Counted from the first letter of the stretch, positions 42,940-53,485 are shown. The stretch: 64,000 nt of DNA from Thalassobellus sp050294475 (GCA_050294475.1 JBNKOE010000001.1:62001-126000), one strand, 5' to 3'. Numbers and translations: made by a program. Notes: a model not told the origin generated them from the sequence alone.

Positions 42940-43734
42940 ATGAAATCAAAAAGTGTTTTAAAATTAGGAATAGGTATATCTATTATCGCTATTTTATGTT
43001 TTGTTTCTTTTAAAAGTTTTGCTCATGAAAACATAAATTCTCATATTTCAAATGGTGACAATATTAGTGTCACTATAGACAAAAGGACATCGGATGCCGA
43101 TTTTAATGATATTAAGAGTATGCTTAACGATCATGGCATAGAAGCTTCCTTCAGTAACATTAAGCGAAATGATTTAGATGAACTTACTGGATTAAAAATT
43201 AAACTAGATGATGGTAAAAATGGATCAGCTGTAAGTGCTTTTTCCAGTAATTTTCCTATAAATCAAATTACTTTCGGAAGAAAAGATAATTTACTTTTCA
43301 TATCTCAAGACAAAAACAACACCATTGGTTTTAATCAACTAAATAATTTAGGGTTTAGTATTGCTAATGATTCTTTAATGGGGCAAAACTTTGGTTCCTT
43401 TGGTAGTCTTAATTTAAACGATTTTTTTAATGATGAAGAAGACTCCTTGTTTTTTAATGGTTCTTCTTTAGACTTAAATAGTTTAAGACAGCAAATGCAA
43501 CAATTTTTCAATCAAAACAATAACAAAAATACAAAACAATTATTTAGATTTTTTGACGACCCAGACACAAATAAGCTTATTATAATTGATGGTAAAGAAT
43601 CAGATTTTGAAACTCTCGATAAATTATCAAAAGAAAACAAATTGGAAGTAGTTGATAATTTAAAACCAAAAACAGCAATGAGTATTTATGGTGACAAAGC
43701 TAAAGATGGTGCTATTATTGTTACTACTAAATAA
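42940..43734 (+). CDS. Secreted protein ending in a TonB-plug-like motif
   Basis: A 264-aa protein with a signal peptide or membrane anchor (residues 8-27). A middle region (about 40-115, two SxF-containing strands) is followed by a low-complexity Asn/Gln-rich stretch (QQMQQFFNQNNNKNTKQ). The C-terminus MSIYGDKAKDGAIIVTTK copies the YGxxAxxGxIxITTK signature of SusC/TonB-receptor plug domains (compare IYGARAANGVVVITTK in the SusC of this window). The family is unknown to me. Similar tails occur on some M56/BlaR1-type membrane proteins of Bacteroidetes. Double terminators follow. Confidence 0.7.
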   Translation: MKSKSVLKLGIGISIIAILCFVSFKSFAHENINSHISNGDNISVTIDKRTSDADFNDIKSMLNDHGIEASFSNIKRNDLDELTGLKIKLDDGKNGSAVSAFSSNFPINQITFGRKDNLLFISQDKNNTIGFNQLNNLGFSIANDSLMGQNFGSFGSLNLNDFFNDEEDSLFFNGSSLDLNSLRQQMQQFFNQNNNKNTKQLFRFFDDPDTNKLIIIDGKESDFETLDKLSKENKLEVVDNLKPKTAMSIYGDKAKDGAIIVTTK

Positions 43735-43760
43735 AAAAGCAAACATAATGGATATTATAA

Positions 43761-43836
43761 AAGACACTTTTTAAGGTGTCTTTTTTATTTAATTACCATC
43801 AATTTTAAGACACTCTCTTCTGGGTGTCTTTTTTTA
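43761..43836 (+). terminator. Two tandem terminator hairpins
   Basis: AAGACAC pairs with GTGTCTT at 43761-43782 and again at 43807-43830. Each is followed by a T-run. Confidence 0.75.
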
Positions 43837-43837
43837 T

Positions 43838-44378
43838 GTTTTCAATTTTAAAAAAAGACAAAAACATAAAAAACATTGCTTTTTATAATAAAACGCCCCT
43901 TGGTTTTCAAAACAACCTCTCAAAAACCCCTTGAATTGTTTAAATATGAAACAAAAAATAGAATAACCAATTTCAAATAAAAACTTAAATGAAGCAAGTC
44001 ACATAAATATTAAAACCTATTCGATTTTTTTACTTACACTTTTGTATTCAAATGCATCGATTTTATTAAAAACGCTTGGAAGGAAGATTCCTAATTATAT
44101 ATATTGAGAAGACAATCAATAAACGGAATCAAATATTAACCTTTTAAAACCAAAAATTATGATTACACTTGCCAAATTTGTAGTTGATGTAATAATCTTT
44201 ATTATATCGATTATTTAATCCTTACAAATGGTAGAACTTAGTCTAGAATAAGTTTTACTATTTTTGTTTTCTAACAAGGATTATAAAAATGAAACATACA
44301 TGACTAAAAATTTACTCACACAGAAAACAAATATATGGATGTTACATGTGACAATTGTAAAACAATAATTAAGAGCAC
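43838..44378. other. 540-bp AT-rich spacer, no supported gene
   Basis: No family-level gene is visible. A 19-codon hydrophobic frame (44159-44218, MITLAKFVVDV) and a short frame containing VTCDNCK near 44335 are seen but too small to support. No strong hairpin was found. Confidence 0.4.
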
Positions 44379-44531
44379 ATGAAAAAGCAAGTCTTCAAAT
44401 TTTTAGCAAAAGTTAATAAAATACTACTACCTAGTTACTCTAAAAAACAATTAGATTTAGCAAAAACCACCAAACTACAAATGGCCATTATTGGCTGGAG
44501 ATGGTTTGTAACTAAAAATGCTTTAGATTAA
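44379..44531 (+). CDS. Small basic protein (50 aa), conserved-looking in flavobacteria
   Basis: The frame begins MKKQVFKFLAKVNKILLPSY and ends GWRWFVTKNALD. It is strongly basic with an amphipathic first half. I recall short proteins of the same pattern (LAKxNKxxLPSxxKK...LDLxKxxKLQ...GWRxxVTxxxLD) in other Flavobacteriaceae, sometimes labelled SsrA-binding protein without good reason. It stands 93 bp ahead of the hybrid regulator but no operon link is clear. Confidence 0.65.
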   Translation: MKKQVFKFLAKVNKILLPSYSKKQLDLAKTTKLQMAIIGWRWFVTKNALD

Positions 44532-44624
44532 TTATAAAACCAGAATCTTAACTATTAATTAAAGCATATTTAATCTATCAATAATCATTCAAACTAAAGT
44601 TTACAGTATTTTAGCGAGTTGATT

Positions 44625-47600
44625 ATGAAAAACTTACCTCTCCTTTTAATTCTATTTTTTTTATTAAACAACCCTATATTAGTAGGACAAAATGTTAAGT
44701 TTAAATCCTTATCTACAAACGATGGATTATCAAACAACTCTGTAGAAGATATTGAAAACGATGTTAATGGTGGTTTATGGATTGCTACTTGGGACGGTTT
44801 AAACTATTTTGATGGTTATAAGTTTACTGTTTTTAAACACGATATTGATAATAGTAACTCTATTGCTAGCAATTACATAATTAAAATTAAGCGTGATGCC
44901 AATGGTATTATTTGGATACTCACAGAAGACTCAAAAATAAGTAGATACCTTAATAATAAACAATTTAAAAATTACACTTTCAACAGTGAACCTAAAGATA
45001 TTTCTTTATCAAAAAACGGAAATATAATTGTTCATACAAAAAATGATTATTTCGAATTTATTAATGGTCAGTTTCAAAAATCAGATTCTTTATTAATAAC
45101 AAAGGAAGATAATGACGTATTAAAAAAACTACTATTAAAGGAATATCCCAACATTGTTATTAACAGTATTCTTAAAGATAAATCTGGAAATATTTGGTAT
45201 GCTACTCGTAAAAACGGTTTATTCATTATAACAAATAATCTAAAAAAATCACAAAAACACCACATTGAACATTACACACAAGATCCGTATTCTAATCACA
45301 GTTTTAATAGCAATGAAATAGAAACCTTGCATGAAGATGTTTTTGGTAATATATGGCTTGGTTTAAAAGATGGAGGTATTAGTATGACATATAGAAATTC
45401 AAATAAAATATTCTCGGTAGCACCTCACCCCTTAAAATTTCCAAATATTCCAAATGAAACAATACGTGCTATCACTAAAGATTCAAAAGGTAGTATATGG
45501 TTAGGATATTATACAAAAGGGCTTTTTTATTATAACAAAAAAAGCAAACACTATACTAAATTCAAAATTAAAGAAGCATTCTTTCAACCTGACTGGAAAC
45601 GTATTAGGTCTTTATTTACAGCTTCAGATGGCACTGTATGGGCAGGAACGTATGCTGGCATTATTCGAATAAAAAATAATGCGACTTACTCATTATATGA
45701 TGCTGAATACTTTCCAAATTTTCCAAACAACAGGAATTACTCTATGTACGAAGATTCTAAGAAACAATTATGGATAGCTTGTTGGGGAGGTGTCGCTAAG
45801 TTCAATTTAAAAACGAATAGATTTGAAGCTTTTAAAGGTCAAAAAACAGTCTCTCAATACCACATAAGAAATATAAAAGTTATCGATAACGAACTTATTC
45901 TTGCAACCGAAAATAACGGCGTTAAATTACTAGATTTAGACAAAGGCGAGTTAAAAACAATTAAAATTGAGAAAGCATTATCTCAATATCATGTAGAAAA
46001 CAAATCATTTGATAACGAAACTATTGATAATATATCAAACAGTAATCAGGTTAAATTACAGGATTTAAAAAACGGAGAATTACAAACCATTAATACTAAA
46101 GAAGGTCTTTTAAATAATAGCATATACTCGGTTTATAAAGACGAACAAACTAACTATTATTGGATTGCTTCACTAGGTGGCTTAAGCATTTATGATAAAC
46201 AAAAAGGAGTAATAAAAAATATAACAGAAAAAAGCGGCTTACCAAGTCAACTTGTTTATGGCATTTTAGCAAAAAAAAATGAGATTTGGATTAGTACAAC
46301 AAAAGGTATTGCCGTTATAAATAAAAATAATTTTCAGGTAAAAACTTTATACCCAAAAGGCGGATGGCAAGTTTCAGAATTCTCAGAAGGCGCTTATTAT
46401 CAAGACCCTAAAGGTTTGTTGTTTTTTGGAGGAATAAACGGACTTAATTATTTCAACCCAGACAATATTCAATTTAACCATACAAAGGCTAAAATTAAAT
46501 TGATTGTAGATGGTAACGAAACCTATGAATCAACTATTAAAAAAAGCTTTTCAGAGAATCAAATAGATATTGAACTCATACCAATTAAGTTTCCTAAAAG
46601 AGACTCAAAAAGTATCTATTACAAATTAGAAGGAAAAGATAAAAATTGGCTGTTATTAAACAACGGCAAAATAAACTACACCAACTTAGATTCTGGAAAT
46701 TATAGATTTTTAGTTAAACAAGAACCCGATACCAATATAGAGTCTATGCTTATTTCATTCCATATTGAAAAACCATTCTACAAAACTATATCATTCTATA
46801 TCCTGTTATCAATTTTTACCCTAGCATGTGCAATAGCATTTATTTTTTTAAAAAACAAATCGGCTACTGAACAGCAAAAAAAACTAGAAATTCAAATTTT
46901 AGCTCGTACAGAAATTATAGAAAATCAAAAAAGGGATTTGCTAATTGTAAATAATAAGCTTGACGAAAAAAACAAGAAAATTGTATTACAACAAGAAAAA
47001 TTATTAGCATTGCATAATAATCTTAAGAATGAAGACTTTGAGATTGAAAAATTCAAAACCTTTGTATTATCAGAATTTCAAGAACCCATAACTGAAATAA
47101 TAAAAACATCAAATACCTTAAAAACAGATACTGAAGCTAAACAAAATTTAATAACGCAATCTGGTAAATTAGTAAATCTTGTTTCAGAATGGAATTATCT
47201 AAACCACATAAAAGATATTGGTTCTGTAAAAACATCGGCTATTAATTTATTTCCAATTCTAAAAAACAGTCTAGAAAAGTTTAAAAAATCTTTATTAAAT
47301 AATAAGGTAAATTTTAATTGCAAAATAGATACCTCTATTGGCTGGGTAGAAATAGATGTACTTCGTTTTCGCTTATTACTACAATACTTTTTTAATGATA
47401 TTAGTAAGTATTCTGATACAGATAGTAATTTGAGTATCGATATAAATAATTTAACTAACTTTTTAGAAATTCAACTCACCTCAAACAGCACTATTTTAAA
47501 AAACAACTGGTATAGTATTGTGCATTATAGCCCTTACTTTAAAGCTTTACAAGTATTATTATCAGACTTAAAAGGACAACTTATTAATAATTCAAGAGAA

Positions 47601-48479
47601 ACATTTCAAGTTACTTTACAAATCCCAATAGGCATTATTAATACAGACAATAAACAGATAGAATCTATTTCATGGAAACATTTAAATCAACAAGACGACG
47701 GCTTATCTTTAAACAAACAAAATATTTTAGTTTTTAGTGATGCAGAAAACTATGCGACTGCCAATCAAATACTAAAACAAGATGATTATAACTTAATTTT
47801 TGAAGATTCTGTTAGCAATTTATCTTCAGCTATAAAACAAATTCATTTTAATCTTATCGTATTTTACCAAGCTACCTTTTCAAAAGAATTAGTATACTTT
47901 CTTAATACTTACAAAGAAGATACAAATAGGACAAAAACACCTATGATTTATATCTCTGAATATATTGATTATGAATTGCAAGAACAATCTATAGAGTTTG
48001 GCATCGACACACTCATTCAGCTACCAGCAAGCGAATCTTTTATTACAAAAAAAATAACGTCCTTAATTTCAAAAAAACAAGGCGTCATTGAAGAAAATAA
48101 ATTTCAACAAAAAATATTTGATATTCTAACAGAAAAAGCCCCCGTAACAACTCCTAACGATAAATTGCTAAAAAAGAGCTTAGAGATTATAAAAAGAGAA
48201 CTGCATAACCCTTCTTTTAATGTAGAAATGCTAGTAGAACAATTAGGTGTATCTAGAGTAAAATGTTACCGTTTATTTAAAGAAATATTAAAACAATCGC
48301 CTTCAGATATTATTACCTCACTTAGATTACAAAAAGCAGAAGTCTTATTAAAAACAAAGAAACTAAACATTTCTGAAATTAGTTTTGAGTGTGGTTATAA
48401 TGACCCAAAATACTTTGGACGGTCTTTTAAAAAGTATTTTGGAAAAAGTCCTAAAGAATTTAAAGAACAGGTTTTTTAA
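44625..48479 (+). CDS. Hybrid two-component regulator with degenerate kinase and receiver (SusCD-locus regulator)
   Basis: A 1284-aa one-protein sensor-regulator. Order: signal peptide, sensor beta-propeller of two-component-regulator repeats (IWLGLKDGGI, IWLGYYTKGLF, LWIACWGGV), Y_Y_Y domain, membrane helix (about 723-745), coiled coil, kinase-like region (about 805-1010), receiver-like region (about 1030-1145), and AraC helix-turn-helix (about 1175-1284, ISFECGYNDPKYFGRSFKK). The kinase region reads VLSEFQEPITEI where SHEFRTPL is expected, so His is Ser816. No DxGxG box is seen. The receiver has Tyr1081 in place of the phospho-Asp (FNLIVFYQ). The ATG at 44625 is preferred to a TTG six bases upstream. 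It faces the SusC gene it probably controls. Confidence 0.9.
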   Translation: MKNLPLLLILFFLLNNPILVGQNVKFKSLSTNDGLSNNSVEDIENDVNGGLWIATWDGLNYFDGYKFTVFKHDIDNSNSIASNYIIKIKRDANGIIWILTEDSKISRYLNNKQFKNYTFNSEPKDISLSKNGNIIVHTKNDYFEFINGQFQKSDSLLITKEDNDVLKKLLLKEYPNIVINSILKDKSGNIWYATRKNGLFIITNNLKKSQKHHIEHYTQDPYSNHSFNSNEIETLHEDVFGNIWLGLKDGGISMTYRNSNKIFSVAPHPLKFPNIPNETIRAITKDSKGSIWLGYYTKGLFYYNKKSKHYTKFKIKEAFFQPDWKRIRSLFTASDGTVWAGTYAGIIRIKNNATYSLYDAEYFPNFPNNRNYSMYEDSKKQLWIACWGGVAKFNLKTNRFEAFKGQKTVSQYHIRNIKVIDNELILATENNGVKLLDLDKGELKTIKIEKALSQYHVENKSFDNETIDNISNSNQVKLQDLKNGELQTINTKEGLLNNSIYSVYKDEQTNYYWIASLGGLSIYDKQKGVIKNITEKSGLPSQLVYGILAKKNEIWISTTKGIAVINKNNFQVKTLYPKGGWQVSEFSEGAYYQDPKGLLFFGGINGLNYFNPDNIQFNHTKAKIKLIVDGNETYESTIKKSFSENQIDIELIPIKFPKRDSKSIYYKLEGKDKNWLLLNNGKINYTNLDSGNYRFLVKQEPDTNIESMLISFHIEKPFYKTISFYILLSIFTLACAIAFIFLKNKSATEQQKKLEIQILARTEIIENQKRDLLIVNNKLDEKNKKIVLQQEKLLALHNNLKNEDFEIEKFKTFVLSEFQEPITEIIKTSNTLKTDTEAKQNLITQSGKLVNLVSEWNYLNHIKDIGSVKTSAINLFPILKNSLEKFKKSLLNNKVNFNCKIDTSIGWVEIDVLRFRLLLQYFFNDISKYSDTDSNLSIDINNLTNFLEIQLTSNSTILKNNWYSIVHYSPYFKALQVLLSDLKGQLINNSRETFQVTLQIPIGIINTDNKQIESISWKHLNQQDDGLSLNKQNILVFSDAENYATANQILKQDDYNLIFEDSVSNLSSAIKQIHFNLIVFYQATFSKELVYFLNTYKEDTNRTKTPMIYISEYIDYELQEQSIEFGIDTLIQLPASESFITKKITSLISKKQGVIEENKFQQKIFDILTEKAPVTTPNDKLLKKSLEIIKRELHNPSFNVEMLVEQLGVSRVKCYRLFKEILKQSPSDIITSLRLQKAEVLLKTKKLNISEISFECGYNDPKYFGRSFKKYFGKSPKEFKEQVF

Positions 48480-48658
48480 CTCCACCTGTTACTGCTAGAT
48501 TTACTGTATGTTACCTAATTGTTATTGAAACAAAAATCCTCTTTTTTTATCTGTTTTTTGAACTCATTTGAATAATTTATCCTCTTCTCGGAAACAAAAT
48601 TACCCTCATTTACTCTTTACTTAAATTAGTTTTAGCACAACTAAAAATTTATACTTAA

Positions 48659-51619
48659 ATGAAAAAATTTACTTTACTACTACTAACACTTATGGTTAGT
48701 ATAACATCTATCTCTTGGGCTCAAAAGCAAGTAGAGGGTGTTATTTATGATGATTTAAACGTTCCTTTATCTGGTGCAAACATCTTAATAAAAGGAACAA
48801 CAAATGGTGTTTCTGCCGATTTTGATGGCAACTTTAAAATTAACGCCAAAATTGGAGATATTTTAGAGATATCATTCTTAGGAATGAAAACAAAAGAAGT
48901 ACTCATTGAAAATTACAACGCATTAAACATCGTTTTAGATGCAGATGCTTCACAACTAGATGATATTGTTATTGTGGGATATGGGTCTCAAAAAAGATCT
49001 GATGTAACTGGTGCTATATCTTCTATAAAGAACGAAGATTTTAACAAAGGGGTAGTAGCCAATGCAGGGCAACTTTTGCAAGGTAAAGTAGCGGGCGTAA
49101 ATGTGTCATCGGTAAGTGGTGAGCCAGGTGCTTCACAAGATATTATTATTAGAGGTGTTGGTAGTTTGCGTACAGGAACAACACCACTTTACGTTGTTGA
49201 TGGTTTTGCCCTTGATAATACGGTTAATGGCGTTGCATCTAACCCTTTAAACTTTATCAACCCACAAGATATTGAAAGTATTGATGTTCTTAAGGATGCC
49301 TCTGCTGCTGCTATATATGGAGCAAGAGCAGCTAATGGAGTAGTTGTAATTACTACTAAAAAGGGAAAGGTTGGAAAAACTCAAATAAACTTTTCCGCTT
49401 CTACTGCTTTTTCAACGCTTACAAATAAAGTTAATGTGTTTAGTGCTGATGAATTTCGTAAACAAGTAACAGCTATTGGAGGAACACTTATTGATGGAGG
49501 TTCGGTTACAAATTGGCAAGATGAGTTAACTCGCTCAGCCATTTCTAAAAACGTAAACTTTTCAATGAGTGGAGCTTCAAGCCAATCGTCCTATTTTGCA
49601 TCACTTAGTGCTGATGATCAAGAAGGTATTTTTAGAAACAGTGATTTAAAACGCTATTCAGGTCGTTTAAATTTAACTCAAAAAGCACTGGATAATAGAT
49701 TTAAAGTAGAGTTTAATTTAACAGGGAGTAGAATTGAAAACAATAGACCCAATTCTACTTCAATAGTAAACAATATGCTACAATTAAATCCTACCGACCC
49801 TGCATATACAAATGGAGAACCCACCACTCATTTAAGTAATGATGTTTTTAATCCTTTAATTAGTGAAAAACTTTACAGCGACTTAACTTACAACAACCGC
49901 ATTTTAGCCAATATCTCGCCTTCTTTTGAAATAATGGACGGATTGACCTATAAATTAAATTTAGGTGCAGATTATTCTAATACGAATAGAGATGTGCAAA
50001 CTATGCCATATTCTACAGACACCAATACTTCCCTAGGTTATTTAAATACAATCACTACTGAAAACAGTAATACTTTGGTTGAGAATACATTGACATATAT
50101 TAAGGACATAGAGCAACATAGTTTTACATTCTTAGTCGGCCAAACATATCAAAAAACTAAAGTAAGCCAGAAAAGTTTTAGTCTATCAGGTTTCCCTAAT
50201 AATGGTGTTGAACCTAAATATCAAATTGAAACAGCCAGTGAGCCAACGGAGCAATCCGCTTATGCAACCGTAAATGAGTTACAATCATTTTTTGGAAGAT
50301 TAAATTATGGGTATACCGATAAATACTTGTTGACGGCAACCATGCGTGCCGATGGGTCATCAAAATTTGGAAAAAACAACAAATACGGTTACTTCCCTTC
50401 AGTTGCTCTTGGTTGGAATATTAGTAAGGAAGATTTTATGAGTGATGCTCCTTTTGATAACTTAAAATTAAGAGCTAGTTGGGGACAAACAGGAAATCAA
50501 GAAATCCCTTCCAAAATTACTCTAGCCAGTTATACAGAAAGCAATACCGATAATGACACATACCCATTAGATCCTAGTGCAACAACATTAAGCGATTATC
50601 CTTATGGAACCATCTATACACGTTTGGCTAACCCAGATATTCAATGGGAGGTTTCAACACAAACCAATATAGGTTTAGACTTTGGATTGCTTGATAGTAA
50701 ATTAACGGGAACTATCGAATACTTTAACAAAGTGTCTGGAAATATTTTATTAGAGGTTACCCCAGTAGATCCAATTCAACCTACTGATAAATACTGGACA
50801 AACATTCCTAACATGGAAATAAAAAACTCTGGTATGGAAATATCCTTGGATTATAATAGTGATCAAAGTAAAGATTTCTCATACAATATTGGAGGAAATA
50901 TATCGGTAACAAAAAATAAAGTAAAAAATTCACCATATAAAATATTAACTACAGGTGCAGCTCAAGGATCTGGACAAACAGGTGCTACCATCAATGGTAT
51001 TCTTAATGGAGAATCAATCGGCTCATATTATGTAAAAGAATTTATTGGAATTGGTGATGACGGATTAAATATATACAAAGACCAAAATAATGATGAACAA
51101 ATTCTGGACGATGACCGTATTGTAGCTGGTAGTGCATTGCCAGATTATATTTATGCATTCTACATGAACTTTAAATACAGAAATTTTGACCTAGGATTGA
51201 ATTTTAACGGTGTAGGTGGTAACAAAATCTATAACCATGTAGCTATGTCTTTATTCAACGTGGGTAGCCTTTCTCAATCATTTAATACAACAGATAGAGC
51301 CATTAAGTTTCCAAACGAGAGTTTTTCCAATTCAAATATAGTATCAACTCGATATATTGAAGATGGTGGTTTCTTAAGATTGAACAATGCCACATTAGGG
51401 TATAATTTAAAGCCAAAAACCATAGGGCTTGGTAATTTGGTTGATAATATTCGTTTTTCTATAACGGGACAGAACTTATTTGTCATTACAAAGTATAGCG
51501 GATTTGATCCCGAAATAAATACTGGAAGTGCTATTGGTGGCATTCAAACGTTTGGAATTGATTACTACAGTTATCCAAAAAGTAGAACTGTATTATTTGG
51601 CTTAAACCTAGCATTTTAA
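48659..51619 (+). CDS. SusC/RagA family TonB-dependent outer-membrane receptor
   Basis: A 986-aa nutrient importer. It has a signal peptide ending SWAQ and a carboxypeptidase-regulatory-like domain (EGVIYDDLNVPLSGANILIKG). The SusC signature DDIVIVGYGSQKRSDVTGAIS and plug domain (LQGKVAGVNVSS, IYGARAANGVVVITTKKG) lead into a 22-strand barrel that ends in an aromatic strand (TVLFGLNLAF). It forms a lidded complex with the SusD lipoprotein and imports substrate with TonB energy. Gene order with three phosphoesterases suggests a phosphorylated or phosphodiester organic substrate. Confidence 0.95.
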   Translation: MKKFTLLLLTLMVSITSISWAQKQVEGVIYDDLNVPLSGANILIKGTTNGVSADFDGNFKINAKIGDILEISFLGMKTKEVLIENYNALNIVLDADASQLDDIVIVGYGSQKRSDVTGAISSIKNEDFNKGVVANAGQLLQGKVAGVNVSSVSGEPGASQDIIIRGVGSLRTGTTPLYVVDGFALDNTVNGVASNPLNFINPQDIESIDVLKDASAAAIYGARAANGVVVITTKKGKVGKTQINFSASTAFSTLTNKVNVFSADEFRKQVTAIGGTLIDGGSVTNWQDELTRSAISKNVNFSMSGASSQSSYFASLSADDQEGIFRNSDLKRYSGRLNLTQKALDNRFKVEFNLTGSRIENNRPNSTSIVNNMLQLNPTDPAYTNGEPTTHLSNDVFNPLISEKLYSDLTYNNRILANISPSFEIMDGLTYKLNLGADYSNTNRDVQTMPYSTDTNTSLGYLNTITTENSNTLVENTLTYIKDIEQHSFTFLVGQTYQKTKVSQKSFSLSGFPNNGVEPKYQIETASEPTEQSAYATVNELQSFFGRLNYGYTDKYLLTATMRADGSSKFGKNNKYGYFPSVALGWNISKEDFMSDAPFDNLKLRASWGQTGNQEIPSKITLASYTESNTDNDTYPLDPSATTLSDYPYGTIYTRLANPDIQWEVSTQTNIGLDFGLLDSKLTGTIEYFNKVSGNILLEVTPVDPIQPTDKYWTNIPNMEIKNSGMEISLDYNSDQSKDFSYNIGGNISVTKNKVKNSPYKILTTGAAQGSGQTGATINGILNGESIGSYYVKEFIGIGDDGLNIYKDQNNDEQILDDDRIVAGSALPDYIYAFYMNFKYRNFDLGLNFNGVGGNKIYNHVAMSLFNVGSLSQSFNTTDRAIKFPNESFSNSNIVSTRYIEDGGFLRLNNATLGYNLKPKTIGLGNLVDNIRFSITGQNLFVITKYSGFDPEINTGSAIGGIQTFGIDYYSYPKSRTVLFGLNLAF

Positions 51620-51732
51620 TTTAAAAATATTTTAAAAATAAGATGGAAACTCCATAGTTAATTTTTAATCCCACGAAGGAATGATTATTTGGAAGTTCCA
51701 CGCGACCATTGAAAAACAATAAATATAAACAT

Positions 51733-53478
51733 ATGAAAAATAAAATAATATTAACAATTCTTGGTGCCAGTTTATTTTTAAACTGGAGCTGTACCGATTT
51801 GAAGGAAGAGGTATTAGACGAATCCTTAACGGGAAGTGGACAAGCAGAAGCTATTAGTGGAGCCATTGCACCAGCATACGGTCAAATAGCATGGGTTTGG
51901 AGGCATACTAACTATTTTGGCTTACAGGAAATCTCTTCAGACGAAGTTATACTACCTTATAGAGGCGGAACAGATTGGTATGATGGTGGTAAATTTTTAG
52001 AAGCACATATGCACACCATGACACCAACTAACGATTTAGTGGGTAGCGCATGGAATGAACTTACAAAAAATATTTCCAGAACATTATCGGCTATAGAAGT
52101 ACTGACTCCTTTAGCTGAGAGTGGAAACTCAGAAGCACAAGGATCACTTTACGAGATGAAAACTTTAAGAGCCTATTTGAATATGTTGGCATTGGATAGT
52201 TGGGGACTTGCATTTAAAAAAGAATCATCAGCAGAAACATCAGAAATTCTTCGTGGACAAGATGCAATAGACTACATTGAAAGTGAATTGTTATCTGTTG
52301 TAGATGTAATCAATACTGATAAAGGCCCAGGTAGAATGACACAAGCGGCTGTTTGGGGGTTCTTATCTCGATTGTATTTAAATGCTGCTGTGTATCGCAA
52401 TCCATACGGTACTCCTAACTTCACAACAGAAGATATGGATAAAGTCATAACGTACACAGATAAGATTATCAATTCCGGTAAATTCAACTTATCTCCAGAT
52501 TATTTTGATTTATTTAATGACGACAACCATGAAAATTCTGAATTAATCTTTGCTTGTGATCAACGCGGTGTGCTAAAAAAAGAACATAGTCGATGGACCT
52601 ATTGGTCGTTACCAGGTTCTATGTGGGGAAGACCAGAGTTTACAAGTTCAGATGGTACGGACGGACCAGCCATTACACCAGATTTCTATCAAACTTGGGT
52701 AGATGCCTATGGAAGTATAGATCCAGCAGATGCCGATTCAAGATTTTACCATCAAAACCAACAAATCCCAGCTGATTTGGAAGACTTAACTGGTGTTGAT
52801 CCTAGTAATGATGAAGACCATTACTACTGTACTACGGCTGAAGATTATGAGTTTGACAGAGGTATTATTCGTGGAATCATTTGGGGTCCAAGAAAAGATT
52901 CCAATGGAGCTTTTTATAGATGCGATAATGGTGATTATAGAATTTATCCAGTCATACAAATTAAAGGAAATGGCCCTGATAAAAATGTTGGTTATGTAGA
53001 TCTTACTTTGCAAGTTGATTTTACAAATGAAGGCAGATTGCACCATACGGGTTATCGTATATCAAAATATCAGTTTAGCCATACGTCTGAAAATGCAAAT
53101 AATTATAGCAGTATAGATATTGTGTTATTGCGCTATGCAGAAATATATATGATGCGTGCCGAGGCAAAATTAAGAAAAGGAGATAATGCTGGTGCTTTAG
53201 CCGATGTAAACACGGTTAGAACTTCCAGAACAGCTTATGCACCAATACCTGCAGCTCTTTCATCTATAGATTTAGACATCATGTATCGTGAACTTGGTTT
53301 TGAATTTTATTGGGAAGGTTTAAGAAGAACTAATCAAATCCGTTTTGGTCACAATGAAGATTCTTGGACTGAAAAATCGGATAGTGATGTAAACCATAGA
53401 TTGTTTCCAATTCCTCAGACTGCAATTGATGGGGCTTCAAATACGCCAGGTTATTTAGAACAAAACGATGGATACTAA
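51733..53478 (+). CDS. SusD/RagB family surface lipoprotein
   Basis: A 581-aa substrate-binding lid of the SusC channel. The lipobox ends NWSCT (Cys19). TPR-like helices and the typical C-terminus (ELGFEFYWEGLRRTNQIRFG, then HRLFPIPQTAIDG ... NPGYLEQNDGY-like) identify the family. I use the ATG at 51733. An upstream in-frame TTG would add a basic octapeptide. It follows susC by 113 bp. Confidence 0.93.
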   Translation: MKNKIILTILGASLFLNWSCTDLKEEVLDESLTGSGQAEAISGAIAPAYGQIAWVWRHTNYFGLQEISSDEVILPYRGGTDWYDGGKFLEAHMHTMTPTNDLVGSAWNELTKNISRTLSAIEVLTPLAESGNSEAQGSLYEMKTLRAYLNMLALDSWGLAFKKESSAETSEILRGQDAIDYIESELLSVVDVINTDKGPGRMTQAAVWGFLSRLYLNAAVYRNPYGTPNFTTEDMDKVITYTDKIINSGKFNLSPDYFDLFNDDNHENSELIFACDQRGVLKKEHSRWTYWSLPGSMWGRPEFTSSDGTDGPAITPDFYQTWVDAYGSIDPADADSRFYHQNQQIPADLEDLTGVDPSNDEDHYYCTTAEDYEFDRGIIRGIIWGPRKDSNGAFYRCDNGDYRIYPVIQIKGNGPDKNVGYVDLTLQVDFTNEGRLHHTGYRISKYQFSHTSENANNYSSIDIVLLRYAEIYMMRAEAKLRKGDNAGALADVNTVRTSRTAYAPIPAALSSIDLDIMYRELGFEFYWEGLRRTNQIRFGHNEDSWTEKSDSDVNHRLFPIPQTAIDGASNTPGYLEQNDGY

Positions 53479-53485
53479 ATAATTT

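Noticed and set aside
44159..44218. A 19-codon hydrophobic peptide frame (MITLAKFVVDV)
   Set aside because: Too short to separate from chance in AT-rich DNA; no promoter box or terminator.
44333..44380. A short frame containing VTCDNCK, like a half zinc ribbon
   Set aside because: Only 15 codons; the single CxxC is not evidence for a gene.
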